Shown here: piece after piece, positions 5,810-11,755 of the stretch
Layout of the letters: every line of letters starts with the position of its first letter
Numbering within the stretch: position 1 is the stretch's first letter
NCBI GenBank assembly: GCA_018812505.1
Contig: JAHJDK010000161.1
Span: 1-16,566 of the forward strand
Length of the DNA stretch: 16,566 bases
Source: Nanobdellota archaeon
Lineage (GTDB): Archaea; Nanobdellota; Nanobdellia; Woesearchaeales; GCA-2686295
Reading direction: 5' to 3'
Made by a program: the position numbers and the translations under genes
Notes under the pieces: model-generated
What the model was told of the DNA's origin: nothing
What the model saw: the letters and a program-made list of their open reading frames with translations, nothing else
Database searches by the model: none

Positions 5810-6190
5810 TCACCTTTTTGAGATTTCTTCTGTGTATAATTGTATTTTGTTAGGATCTTTTTTTATTTCTTTTATTATGGATGCAGGTCCTATGATTGTG
5901 AATCCGCTTCGATCTCCCATCACTAGATTTATGAGCACTTTTCTTATTTTCTGCCATATATTTTTTGTGTCTGTGTTTTCTGGGTTGATTGTGCTCAATT
6001 CGATTCCTTTGAATTTGTTGTCTATCTCTTCCATTGTTTTGCTTATCAGTTCTGTTTCCTCATGGCTTTTTAGCCTTCCTTCCAGTAATATTATTTTGTC
6101 TTCTTTTACGAGTCTTAATAGCTTATTAATTCTCTTTACAGAGTCCATGTGTTCAATATCTCTATGTGGGACGAATTGTAGTGTTAGCAT
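5810..6190 (-). CDS. DUF2073 family protein (126 aa)
   Basis: The start MLTLQFVPHRDIEHMDSVKR, the segment KIILLEGRLKSHEE and the following ISKTMEEIDNKFKGIEL match the archaeal DUF2073 family as I remember it, which is usually encoded beside an Era-like GTPase and a Zn-ribbon protein exactly as here. It is a soluble alpha/beta protein with no known activity. The initiating ATG is preceded by GAGGTTTAG and lies 15 nt after the GTPase stop. It is part of a three-gene operon. Confidence 0.82.
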   Translation of the reverse strand: MLTLQFVPHRDIEHMDSVKRINKLLRLVKEDKIILLEGRLKSHEETELISKTMEEIDNKFKGIELSTINPENTDTKNIWQKIRKVLINLVMGDRSGFTIIGPASIIKEIKKDPNKIQLYTEEISKR

Positions 6191-6205
6191 CTAAACCTCT
6201 TTTTA

Positions 6206-6838
6206 TTATCCTGCTACCCTGAAGAGTGCTTCGTAGAAGTCATCTAAGTTATTTCCGAACTTGGCGCTTATGCCTATAACTTCATATTGTGGGAATGCAG
6301 ATTGAACTTTTTTGATATCTGCTTTTTTCAAGTCAATCTTGTTTGCTACCAGTAATACTGGTATGTCTCTTGCTTCAAGGTTTCCGATAATTGTGATGTT
6401 GACTTGTGTGTACGGGTCTTTTGTTGCGTCTAGCACAACTATGACTACGTCCATGTCATCAAGCCATTTGATAGAATCAATAACTCCTTTTGTTGCTTCT
6501 TTAGCTCTGGTTTTGGCTTCTTTTTCTTTCAGACCTTCTTTTATGAACTCTTCATAGTCTATCTTTGTTGCTATTCCTGGAGTGTCTACCAGGTTAAAGG
6601 TTAATTCTTTACCTTTACTCTTTATAGTTATTTCTTCTTTTATTTGAATTTCTCTGGTTTCGTGAGATATGTTGGATACTGTTCCCATCTCTTCTCCTAG
6701 CCAGTCTTTACATATCTTATTTGCTAGTGTTGTCTTTCCGCCGTTTGGTGGGCCGTATAGCCCTAGCTTTACTTTTTTTTTCTTCTTGAAAATGTTTTTG
6801 AAGAATTTGCTTAATAATTTTTTGAATATTCCTGTCAT
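6206..6838 (-). CDS. Era/Obg-like small GTP-binding protein (210 aa)
   Basis: First gene of the operon with DUF2073 and the Zn ribbon. G motifs are complete: G1 GPPNGGKTT (29-37), G3 DTPG (85-88), G4 NKID (166-169) and G5 SAK (191-193). The switch region around TREIQIKEE precedes G3. The N-terminal ~22 residues are Lys/Phe-rich and amphipathic (FKKLLSKFFKNIFKKKKK), suggesting membrane or RNA contact. The family hydrolyses GTP; archaeal members of this cluster are uncharacterised and annotated Era-like. The TATA box at 6877-6885 predicts a 16-nt leader. Motifs leave no doubt about GTP binding, but the cellular target is unknown. Confidence 0.88.
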   Translation of the reverse strand: MTGIFKKLLSKFFKNIFKKKKKVKLGLYGPPNGGKTTLANKICKDWLGEEMGTVSNISHETREIQIKEEITIKSKGKELTFNLVDTPGIATKIDYEEFIKEGLKEKEAKTRAKEATKGVIDSIKWLDDMDVVIVVLDATKDPYTQVNITIIGNLEARDIPVLLVANKIDLKKADIKKVQSAFPQYEVIGISAKFGNNLDDFYEALFRVAG

Positions 6839-6876
6839 ATTTCTCTAACCTTATTTATTGTTTAGAAAACTTTAAC

Positions 6877-6885
6877 TATATAAAA
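6877..6885 (-). promoter_or_regulatory. TATA box of the GTPase-DUF2073-Zn ribbon operon
   Basis: TTTTATATA on the minus strand, 43 nt before the ATG at 6838. Confidence 0.5.
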
Positions 6886-6918
6886 TTTTTCTTTTTACAG
6901 GAGTTACTGTTTTTAAAA

Positions 6919-6928
6919 AAATATATAT
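6919..6928 (+). promoter_or_regulatory. TATA box of the redoxin gene
   Basis: An A/T alternating tract ending ATATATAT, about 29 nt before the ATG at 6953. It predicts a near-leaderless transcript starting about 6950. Confidence 0.5.
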
Positions 6929-6931
6929 ATG

Positions 6932-6941
6932 TGAACGTTCA
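6932..6941 (+). promoter_or_regulatory. Palindrome TGAACGTTCA between TATA box and start (candidate operator)
   Basis: A perfect 10-bp palindrome placed between the TATA box (6919-6928) and the predicted transcript start. A bound protein here would block polymerase, the usual place for an archaeal repressor. The regulator is unknown. Confidence 0.35.
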
Positions 6942-6952
6942 TTCATTTTTTC

Positions 6953-7519
6953 ATGGCAGAGGTGAGTAGTGGCTTGTTCTTATCAGATCCTTTAAAGATA
7001 GGTCGTAGGCTGAAGGATTTTTCTTTGAAAGGTGTTGATGGTAAGAAGCATTCTTTGTCAGATTTTTCAACTAGGAAAATACTTGTTGTGGTGTTCATTT
7101 CTAATAATTCTAAGTATTCACACGCTTATAATTCTCGTCTTGTGGCTATTCAGAATCGTTTTGAGGAGAAGGGCGTTCAGTTGATTTGTATTAATTCTAA
7201 TGATGATTCTTATTCTATCCATGATGGTTTTTATAAGCTTGTTGAGCAGGCAAGGAAGCATGGTTATAATTTTCCTTATCTTAAGGATTCAAATCAGGAT
7301 GTTGCTAAGGCTTTCGATGCTGTTTGCACTCCTGAAGCTTTTGTGTTTGATGAGCATAGAGTTTTGAGGTATAGGGGTCGTATTGATGACAACTGGAGTA
7401 ATCCTTTTGCTGTTAAGGTTAATTATATTGCCAGGGCTATTAAAGAAATTTTTGAGGGTAAGGTTGTTAGTATGTCTGAGACAACTCCTTTTGGTGATTC
7501 TATTAAGTGGCATTTTTGA
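6953..7519 (+). CDS. AhpC/TSA-type redoxin with degenerate active site (188 aa)
   Basis: Thioredoxin-fold redoxin family protein. Family landmarks are present: DFSLKGVDGKKHSLSDF (about 22-38), GVQLICINSND, a NFPYLKDSNQDVAKAF segment, VCTPEAFVFD (about 124-133), LRYRGRIDD and a C-terminal SIKW. In usual members the N-terminal strand is followed by a C-x-x-C-P-Y type peroxidatic site; here it reads ISNNSKYSHAY, so both cysteines are replaced. The conserved C of the terminal G-C-S-I-K-W is also gone (FGDSIKW). Only the CTPE cysteine and the one in ICINS remain. A peroxidase by the normal mechanism is therefore unlikely; a binding or chaperone role or a one-Cys variant is possible. It stands alone, with its own promoter. 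Confidence 0.85.
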   Translation: MAEVSSGLFLSDPLKIGRRLKDFSLKGVDGKKHSLSDFSTRKILVVVFISNNSKYSHAYNSRLVAIQNRFEEKGVQLICINSNDDSYSIHDGFYKLVEQARKHGYNFPYLKDSNQDVAKAFDAVCTPEAFVFDEHRVLRYRGRIDDNWSNPFAVKVNYIARAIKEIFEGKVVSMSETTPFGDSIKWHF

Positions 7520-7520
7520 G

Positions 7521-7925
7521 TTAGCAGTCTCGTCCTGGTTCTATGAATACTCCTGAGATGTTGCTTTTGACTGTGTGGTAACCTTCTTCATTTAAGTTCA
7601 TCTCTCCTTTTGTGATGTTTAGGAATGCGAAGTATCCTTCACCATTATAGTATATTATTAGGTCTTGTTCGTTTATTTGTATGGTGTATTCTTGTCCGTT
7701 TATATATTCAGGTATCCAGAAACATTTTTTATAACTGTATGGGGTTGCTTGTGCTATGTCAACTTCATTTTTTATCACGTTGGCAAGTGCTTCTACTTGA
7801 TTAACTGTTTGTTTGTTGTTTAGGGATATTGATTTGTGTTGTATGACTAGGAATACCACTGTGAATATTAACATCATAAATGTCATTAGTATGACAAATT
7901 CCATGCTGGTTTGTCCTTTTTTTAA
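7521..7925 (-). CDS. Class III signal-peptide (pilin-like) protein, apparent UUA start
   Basis: The first canonical start is ATG 7904 (MEFVILMTF), but the in-frame codons just upstream encode KKGQTS. Together these give KKGQTSMEFVIL, the archaeal class III signal motif Q-x-S-x-E-x-x-x-L. Nothing upstream in frame offers ATG, GTG or TTG. The codon where the initiator belongs is TTA (7925-7923), which overlaps the stop TAA (7924-7922) of the preceding pilin gene. I extended the gene to 7925 on that basis. The mature part has an N-terminal hydrophobic helix (FVILMTFMMLIFTVVFLVI) and a ~95-residue, mostly beta domain ending EPGRDC. It is the second gene of a pilin-like pair, probably membrane-inserted through SecYEG. 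Confidence 0.7.
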   Translation of the reverse strand, partial: LKKGQTSMEFVILMTFMMLIFTVVFLVIQHKSISLNNKQTVNQVEALANVIKNEVDIAQATPYSYKKCFWIPEYINGQEYTIQINEQDLIIYYNGEGYFAFLNITKGEMNLNEEGYHTVKSNISGVFIEPGRDC

Positions 7926-8356
7926 GAAGTTCGCTCGCTGATTGATACGTATCCCTCTTTTGCTTCAATCTTTATTTTCATTGTTCCTGAGTGGAATGCT
8001 GGTGAAATCTCTCCATCAGTATATTCTCCTTTTATGTTTATGTCTGAGAAGAAAACTGATTCGCTTAAGCCATTGTCTGTTTGGTATGTTATTACCAGTT
8101 CGTAATCTTTTGCGTAGATGTTCCTGGTTGTTTCTGGAAGGTTTGCTTCTATGGTTGTCCAGGAGTTTTTCCCTATGGCATTCATTTGTTCTGCTTGGTT
8201 GATTATGTTTTTTCCTATTCTGTTTATTTGTCCTGCTACTAGTTTGTTGTTTGATTCTTGAGAGTAATTGTAGAACATTATGCTTCCTGGTACGAGTATT
8301 GCAAGTGCTAGTCCAATTATGAAAAGATACTCCACAGATATTTGTGCTTTTTTCAT
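7922..8356 (-). CDS. Type IV pilin-like protein with class III signal peptide (144 aa)
   Basis: The N-terminus MKKAQISVEYLFIIGLAL carries the Q-x-S-x-E motif of archaeal class III signal peptides, processed by an archaeal prepilin peptidase just before the hydrophobic stretch. The helix (about 8-30) and a following coiled stretch (NKLVAGQINRIGKNIINQAEQ) are typical of pilin stalks. The C-terminal ~90 residues are likely a beta domain. ATG 8356 has GAGGTC (8361-8366) upstream and a TATA box at 8391-8400. The partner gene downstream overlaps its stop codon. Its role may be a surface filament or pseudopilin; no motor genes are in the window. Confidence 0.82.
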   Translation of the reverse strand: MKKAQISVEYLFIIGLALAILVPGSIMFYNYSQESNNKLVAGQINRIGKNIINQAEQMNAIGKNSWTTIEANLPETTRNIYAKDYELVITYQTDNGLSESVFFSDINIKGEYTDGEISPAFHSGTMKIKIEAKEGYVSISERTS

Positions 8357-8390
8357 GTTTGACCTCTTTTTATAAACTTATAGCTCTAGG

Positions 8391-8400
8391 ATTATATAAA
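8391..8400 (-). promoter_or_regulatory. TATA box of the pilin-like pair
   Basis: TTTATATAAT on the minus strand, 39 nt before the ATG at 8356. It predicts a 13-nt leader that includes the GAGGTC. Confidence 0.55.
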
Positions 8401-8424
8401 GTTTTAGATTTTCTATTTTTTATG

Positions 8425-8434
8425 CTTTTAAAAG
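8425..8434 (+). promoter_or_regulatory. TATA box of secF-secD (CTTTTAAAAG)
   Basis: A palindromic CTTTTAAAAG, 42 nt upstream of the secF ATG at 8472, predicting a leader of about 16 nt without an obvious Shine-Dalgarno. Confidence 0.45.
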
Positions 8435-8471
8435 CAAAACTTTTATTAATCCATCCACAACACTTGTTGCT

Positions 8472-9467
8472 ATGGGCAAGAGCAGAAAGGAGAGGCGTTT
8501 GGATAAATTTAAGAGTAGAAAGTATCATATTAAGCCTACAAAGATTGATCTTGATGATAAACCTGTTGAACCTGTTAAGAAGGTTGAGGTTTATGATAAT
8601 TTTTTTGCCAGGATTTATAATACTCAGTATAGAAAATTAATTTTTATTCCTATTGTTTTATTGGTTTTGGCTTTTTTGGTTATTGGTTTGAATGTTGTTA
8701 AAACAGGTGATTTCTTGAATAAGGGTGTTTCTTTAAAAGGTGGAATAACTTTAACTGTTCCTGTTGAGCAAGAGGTTGATATTTTTTCTTTGCAGTCTTT
8801 TTTAAGGTCAAAGTTTCCTTTGGCTGATATTGGTGTTAGGGAGGTTTCTGAATTTGGTTTGCAGACTGCTATTATTGTTGAGGCTTCTGAGGTTACTGAG
8901 AATGAATTGTTGCTTTCTTCTGAAGAGTTTCTTGGTGATTTTGGTGATTCTTATTCTATTGAATCTATTGGTCCTTCTTTGGGTGAGAGTTTTTTCAAGC
9001 AGACAATCATTGCAGTTTTATTAGCACTTGTTTTTATGGGTGTTGTTGTGTTTTGGTATTTTAGAATGTTGGTTCCTAGTTTAGCGGTTGTTTTGGCTGC
9101 TTTTTCAGATATTATTATCGCTTTAGCAGTTGTTAATCTTATTGGTATGAAGATTAGTTCTGCTGGTATAGCTGCTTTTTTGATGCTTATTGGTTATAGC
9201 GTTGACACGAACATCTTGTTGAGTACAAGGGTTTTGAAGCGAAAAGAAGGTACTGTCACTAAAAGGATTTACAGCGCTTTATCTACTGGTTTGACTATGA
9301 ATGCAACTACTATTGTTGCGGTCGTTGTTGCTCTTTTTGTTTCTCAATCAGAGGTTATTAGGCAGATTATGACTATAATTTTGATTGGTTTGATTGCTGA
9401 TATGATTAATACTTGGATTCAGAATGTTTCAATACTTAGGATGTATTTGGATAGGAAGAAGTTATAA
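8472..9467 (+). CDS. secF: Protein translocase subunit SecF
   Basis: RND-type membrane protein that works with SecD at the SecYEG channel, using the ion gradient to help release exported proteins. A basic cytosolic N-terminal extension (residues 1-50) precedes TM1 (about 55-75). The extracellular P4 domain (about 77-170) includes SLKGGITLTVP. A five-helix bundle follows (about 177-325) with the family signature IGYSVDTNILLSTRVL (240-255). 331 aa is slightly longer than most archaeal SecF because of the charged head. The stop overlaps the SecD start in TAATG. Archaea lack SecA, so SecDF acts after translation-coupled export; this is general family knowledge. Confidence 0.93.
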   Translation: MGKSRKERRLDKFKSRKYHIKPTKIDLDDKPVEPVKKVEVYDNFFARIYNTQYRKLIFIPIVLLVLAFLVIGLNVVKTGDFLNKGVSLKGGITLTVPVEQEVDIFSLQSFLRSKFPLADIGVREVSEFGLQTAIIVEASEVTENELLLSSEEFLGDFGDSYSIESIGPSLGESFFKQTIIAVLLALVFMGVVVFWYFRMLVPSLAVVLAAFSDIIIALAVVNLIGMKISSAGIAAFLMLIGYSVDTNILLSTRVLKRKEGTVTKRIYSALSTGLTMNATTIVAVVVALFVSQSEVIRQIMTIILIGLIADMINTWIQNVSILRMYLDRKKL

Positions 9468-11155
9468 TGGGTAAGCTAAAACAGATTTTTAGGAATTGGA
9501 GGATATTGTTGCTTTTAGTAGTGCTTGTTTTGGCTATTGTTAGTATTAGGCCTAATCCTTGGCATGATGGTGCTACTATTAGGTTTGTCGTTAAGAATAG
9601 TGCTGCTTCCTTGGCTGGTATTGAGAGTCCTCCTTCTGGTGGTACTCCTATGAGTAAGGAAACTATTGTTTCTATTAATAATGTGCCTGTTAAGAATGCT
9701 AGGGATTATTTTGAGTTGACTGAGGGTTTTCCTTGGAATAAAACTTTCACTATTAAGACTAATAAGCAGTTTTACAGGGTTACAACTCTTCCTGAATATA
9801 ACATCACTGTTTTGAATGAAACTGAGGTTGTGACTGAGGAAGTTTTTAATGAAACTTTGAATATGACTGTTAATGTTTCTAAGTTGGTTAACAAAACCAA
9901 GAAGGAGATTATTGGGGTGGAGGATATTGGTTTAGTGGTTTATGATGCTCCAACTAATAATGTTCGAAAGGGTTTGGATTTGTCTGGTGGTACTAGGGTT
10001 ATTCTTGATCCTGAAGAGGATGTTACTTCTGATGAATTAGAGGTCGTGGTTGCTAATATTAAAGAGCGTTTGAATGTTTATGGTTTGAGTGATATAACTG
10101 TTAGGGTTGCTAAGGATCTTGAGGGTTCTGAGTTTATAGTTGTTGAAATTGCTGGTGCTAATAAGGAAGAGGTTCGTGAGTTGCTTGCTCAGCAGGGTAA
10201 GTTCGAAGCTAAAGTTGGTGAGCACACTGTTTTCAAGGGTGGAAATGATATTACTTATGTTTGCAGGCGTGCAGAGTGTTCTGGTATTGATACTCAGTCT
10301 GGTTGTGGTCAATCTGGCGATGGTTGGGCTTGTAATTTTCGTTTCAGTATTAGTTTGAGTCCTGAAGCTGCTCAGAGACAGGCAGATACTACCGCTTCTT
10401 TGGATGTGGTTGTTGAAGGAACTCAGAGTTATCTTAATGAGTCTTTGGAGTTGTATTTGGATGATCAATTAGTTGATACTTTGAAGATTGGTTCTGAGCT
10501 TAAAGGTAATCCTGTGACTGATATTTCTATTAGTGGTGGTGGCTTTGGTAATTCTCAGCAAGAAGCTATTTATGATGCTTTGGATAATATGAAGAGGTTG
10601 CAGACTGTTTTGGTGACTGGTAGTTTGCCTGTGAAGTTGAATATTGTCAAGACTGATGCTATATCTCCTTTATTGGGAGAGCAGTTTGTCAAGAATGCTG
10701 TTTTGGTTGGTTTATTAGCGATTTTGTCAGTTGCTTTGGTTGTGTTTGTGGTTTATAGAAGATTTATTGTTTCAATACCTATGGTTTTTACTATGGTTTC
10801 AGAAGCAATTATTATTTTGGGTTTGGCTTCGATTATTGGTTGGAATCTTGATTTGGCTGCTATTGCAGGAATTATAATCGCTATTGGTACTGGTGTTGAT
10901 CATCAGATTGTTATAGCTGATGAGCTCTTGAAAGGTGAGGGTTCTATTTATATTTCTTGGAAGGATAGGATTAAGAATGCTTTCTTTATTATAATGGCTG
11001 CTTACTTTACCACAATGGTTGCAATGGTTTTGTTATGGCTTGCAGGTGCTGGTTTGTTAGAAGGCTTCGCAATAACTACTATTATTGGTGTTTCTGTTGG
11101 TGTTTTCATCACAAGACCTGCTTATGCTGCTTTGCTTGAGATTTTAAGCAAGTAA
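9467..11155 (+). CDS. secD: Protein translocase subunit SecD
   Basis: Partner of SecF. TM1 is at 12-27. A PDZ-like domain follows (about 36-106; ATIRFVVKNSAASLAGI and IVSINNVPVKNARDYF), then a spacer rich in N-x-T/S sequons (112-145). The P1 head region has the KGLDLSGGTRVIL signature (168-180) and continues to about 400. Helices 2-6 occupy 408-555 with IGTGVDHQIVIADELL (473-488). The P1 region holds a cluster of four cysteines (266, 271, 280, 289) that could form disulfides outside the cell. No other copy is seen, and the gene appears intact. It starts inside the secF stop (TAATG), so translation is coupled. Confidence 0.92.
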   Translation: MGKLKQIFRNWRILLLLVVLVLAIVSIRPNPWHDGATIRFVVKNSAASLAGIESPPSGGTPMSKETIVSINNVPVKNARDYFELTEGFPWNKTFTIKTNKQFYRVTTLPEYNITVLNETEVVTEEVFNETLNMTVNVSKLVNKTKKEIIGVEDIGLVVYDAPTNNVRKGLDLSGGTRVILDPEEDVTSDELEVVVANIKERLNVYGLSDITVRVAKDLEGSEFIVVEIAGANKEEVRELLAQQGKFEAKVGEHTVFKGGNDITYVCRRAECSGIDTQSGCGQSGDGWACNFRFSISLSPEAAQRQADTTASLDVVVEGTQSYLNESLELYLDDQLVDTLKIGSELKGNPVTDISISGGGFGNSQQEAIYDALDNMKRLQTVLVTGSLPVKLNIVKTDAISPLLGEQFVKNAVLVGLLAILSVALVVFVVYRRFIVSIPMVFTMVSEAIIILGLASIIGWNLDLAAIAGIIIAIGTGVDHQIVIADELLKGEGSIYISWKDRIKNAFFIIMAAYFTTMVAMVLLWLAGAGLLEGFAITTIIGVSVGVFITRPAYAALLEILSK

Positions 11156-11216
11156 TTCTTAATTATTTTTTTATTGAATCATTAAACTTTTTTATTTTTG
11201 GATTTAGAATTATTAA
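11156..11216. other. AT-rich spacer after secD
   Basis: 61 bp of A/T-rich sequence with T-runs (ATTTTTTTATT, CTTTTTTATTTTT) that can serve as the poly-T terminator of the secF-secD transcript. Nothing else seen. Confidence 0.4.
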
Positions 11217-11290
11217 TGGGTCTGCAACCGAACAACCTTTATCAAGCTTGGACAGGATATGCTCCTGTTAGTCGCGATGCTAACGCATCC
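11217..11290 (-). ncRNA. Element E1: 74-nt structured RNA-like element, distal copy
   Basis: One of two 74-nt units in tandem with tRNA-Val(GAC). It contains a 22-nt core identical to the second copy (11258-11279), plus a terminal hairpin GATGC-GTTA-GCATC and an ACAGGA/TCCTGT stem (minus-strand reading). Its 3' end reads GGTTGCAGACCCA, resembling the T-stem/acceptor end of a tRNA. No 5' acceptor partner lies within the unit, so it is not a tRNA itself. Strand is inferred from the flanking T-runs and the tRNA. Function unknown. Confidence 0.35.
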
Positions 11291-11314
11291 AAAAAAAAAA
11301 TAAAAAAAAGAAAA
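11291..11314 (-). terminator. Poly-T tract after element E2
   Basis: On the minus strand this 24-nt spacer is almost pure T (runs of 4, 8 and 10). It could terminate transcripts reading from the tRNA and E2. Confidence 0.4.
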
Positions 11315-11388
11315 TGGGGGTCCACCCAAAACAAGACTTAACAGCCTTGAGCGGGTTTATGCTCCTGTTAGTCGCGATGTTTCACATC
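11315..11388 (-). ncRNA. Element E2: 74-nt structured RNA-like element, proximal copy
   Basis: Same length and architecture as E1, with the identical 22-nt core at 11358-11379. The terminal hairpin is GATGT-GAA-ACATC, a compensatory T-A for C-G change against E1, supporting an RNA fold. A long stem GACTAACAG/CTGTTAAGTC (one bulged A) encloses GAGC/GCTC. The 3' tail GGGTGGACCCCCA is again tRNA-like at the very end. No C/D boxes (TGATGA, CTGA) or H/ACA end are present. It is followed by a T-run on the minus strand. Confidence 0.4.
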
Positions 11389-11404
11389 AAAAAGAAAAAC
11401 ATAA

Positions 11405-11414
11405 GAAAAAAAAA
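11405..11414 (-). terminator. Poly-T terminator after tRNA-Val(GAC)
   Basis: Nine T in a row on the minus strand directly after the discriminator base, consistent with an archaeal poly-T terminator. Confidence 0.5.
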
Positions 11415-11428
11415 TGGGCCCGCCCGGA

Positions 11429-11563
11429 TTTTCGCTAAGGATTTCGATGTATGATCAAACAGGTGTACTCGACTAAGTCGATGTACGCCCAGGGATCAAG
11501 GTCACAAAACACTAATGTTTTGGGACACCAAAAACTTTGTTTTTGTTTGAACGATACCCTTGT
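11429..11563 (-). other. Intron 2 of tRNA-Val(GAC), in the T-loop (59/60)
   Basis: 135 nt. It starts after TTCGAG and ends before T60, with canonical 3-nt bulges around a 4-bp TTCG/CGAA helix. Internal stems include CAAAACA/TGTTTTG and GTAC..TCGAC/GTCGA..GTAC. It is the longest intron here, and no ORF is seen in it. Confidence 0.87.
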
Positions 11564-11602
11564 CTCGAACCGGGGATTCCCGCCATGTCGAGGCGATGTC
11601 AT

Positions 11603-11675
11603 TTGTGGAACGTTTTCACCATGGGACTGAAGCGAAGCGAATGTCTCACTTCGTCGTTGATGGGCGAAACCATCA
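11603..11675 (-). other. Intron 1 of tRNA-Val(GAC), in the D-loop
   Basis: 73 nt between 20a and 21. It begins TGATGG and contains the hairpin GATGG/CCATC. The BHB central helix GTGG/CCAC is perfect, with an outer 4-bp helix that includes two wobbles. Confidence 0.8.
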
Positions 11676-11725
11676 AGCCACTAGACCACGAGCCCTTTCT
11701 ATTATTTTATTAAAATTTAGGATAT

Positions 11726-11733
11726 TTTATAAA
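11726..11733. promoter_or_regulatory. Palindromic TATA box shared by divergent genes
   Basis: TTTATAAA is a perfect palindrome. Rightward it lies 26 nt before the methyltransferase ATG (11756, leaderless). Leftward it predicts a start near 11703, 8 nt before tRNA-Val(GAC). Confidence 0.45.
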
Positions 11734-11755
11734 GCTTGTTTTTTTTCGGGCGCTT

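Larger units (their letters stand above)
11415..11695 (-). tRNA. tRNA-Val(GAC) with introns in the D-loop and T-loop
   Basis: The acceptor GGGCTCG (11695-11689) pairs with CGGGCCC (11422-11416) with one T-G wobble; discriminator A at 11415. The D-stem GTCT...TGAC is split by an intron. The anticodon arm is intact: TCGCC (11596-11592), loop TCGACAT, GGCGG (11584-11580), anticodon GAC. Variable GAATC; T-stem CCCGG (11574-11570) with CCGGG (11427-11423). Removing 11603-11675 (73 nt, D-loop, just before A21) and 11429-11563 (135 nt, between 59 and 60) leaves 73 nt. The T-loop intron has a perfect BHB (TTCG/CGAA, bulges AGA and AAT). The D-loop one uses GTGG/CCAC with bulges CTT and AAA. Position 33 reads C instead of the nearly universal U. 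The TATA box at 11726-11733 lies about 34 nt upstream. Confidence 0.93.

Noticed and set aside
7915..7930. Programmed frameshift at the A7 run joining the two pilin-like genes
   Set aside because: The upstream stop TAA comes before the A-run, so ribosomes would terminate first, and no slippery heptamer fits the required -1 shift.
10037..10468. 143-aa minus-strand ORF inside secD
   Set aside because: Shadow frame of an intact, well conserved gene; composition is Thr/Ile/Ser-rich as expected of an antisense frame.
11217..11388. CRISPR-like repeat pair
   Set aside because: Only two copies sharing 22 nt, each part of a longer folded unit with related flanks; no array or cas genes.
11671..11695. 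Anticodon loop read directly after the first TTTCGCC (giving A at position 33)
   Set aside because: That stretch belongs to the D-loop intron; the true anticodon arm is contiguous at 11580-11596.
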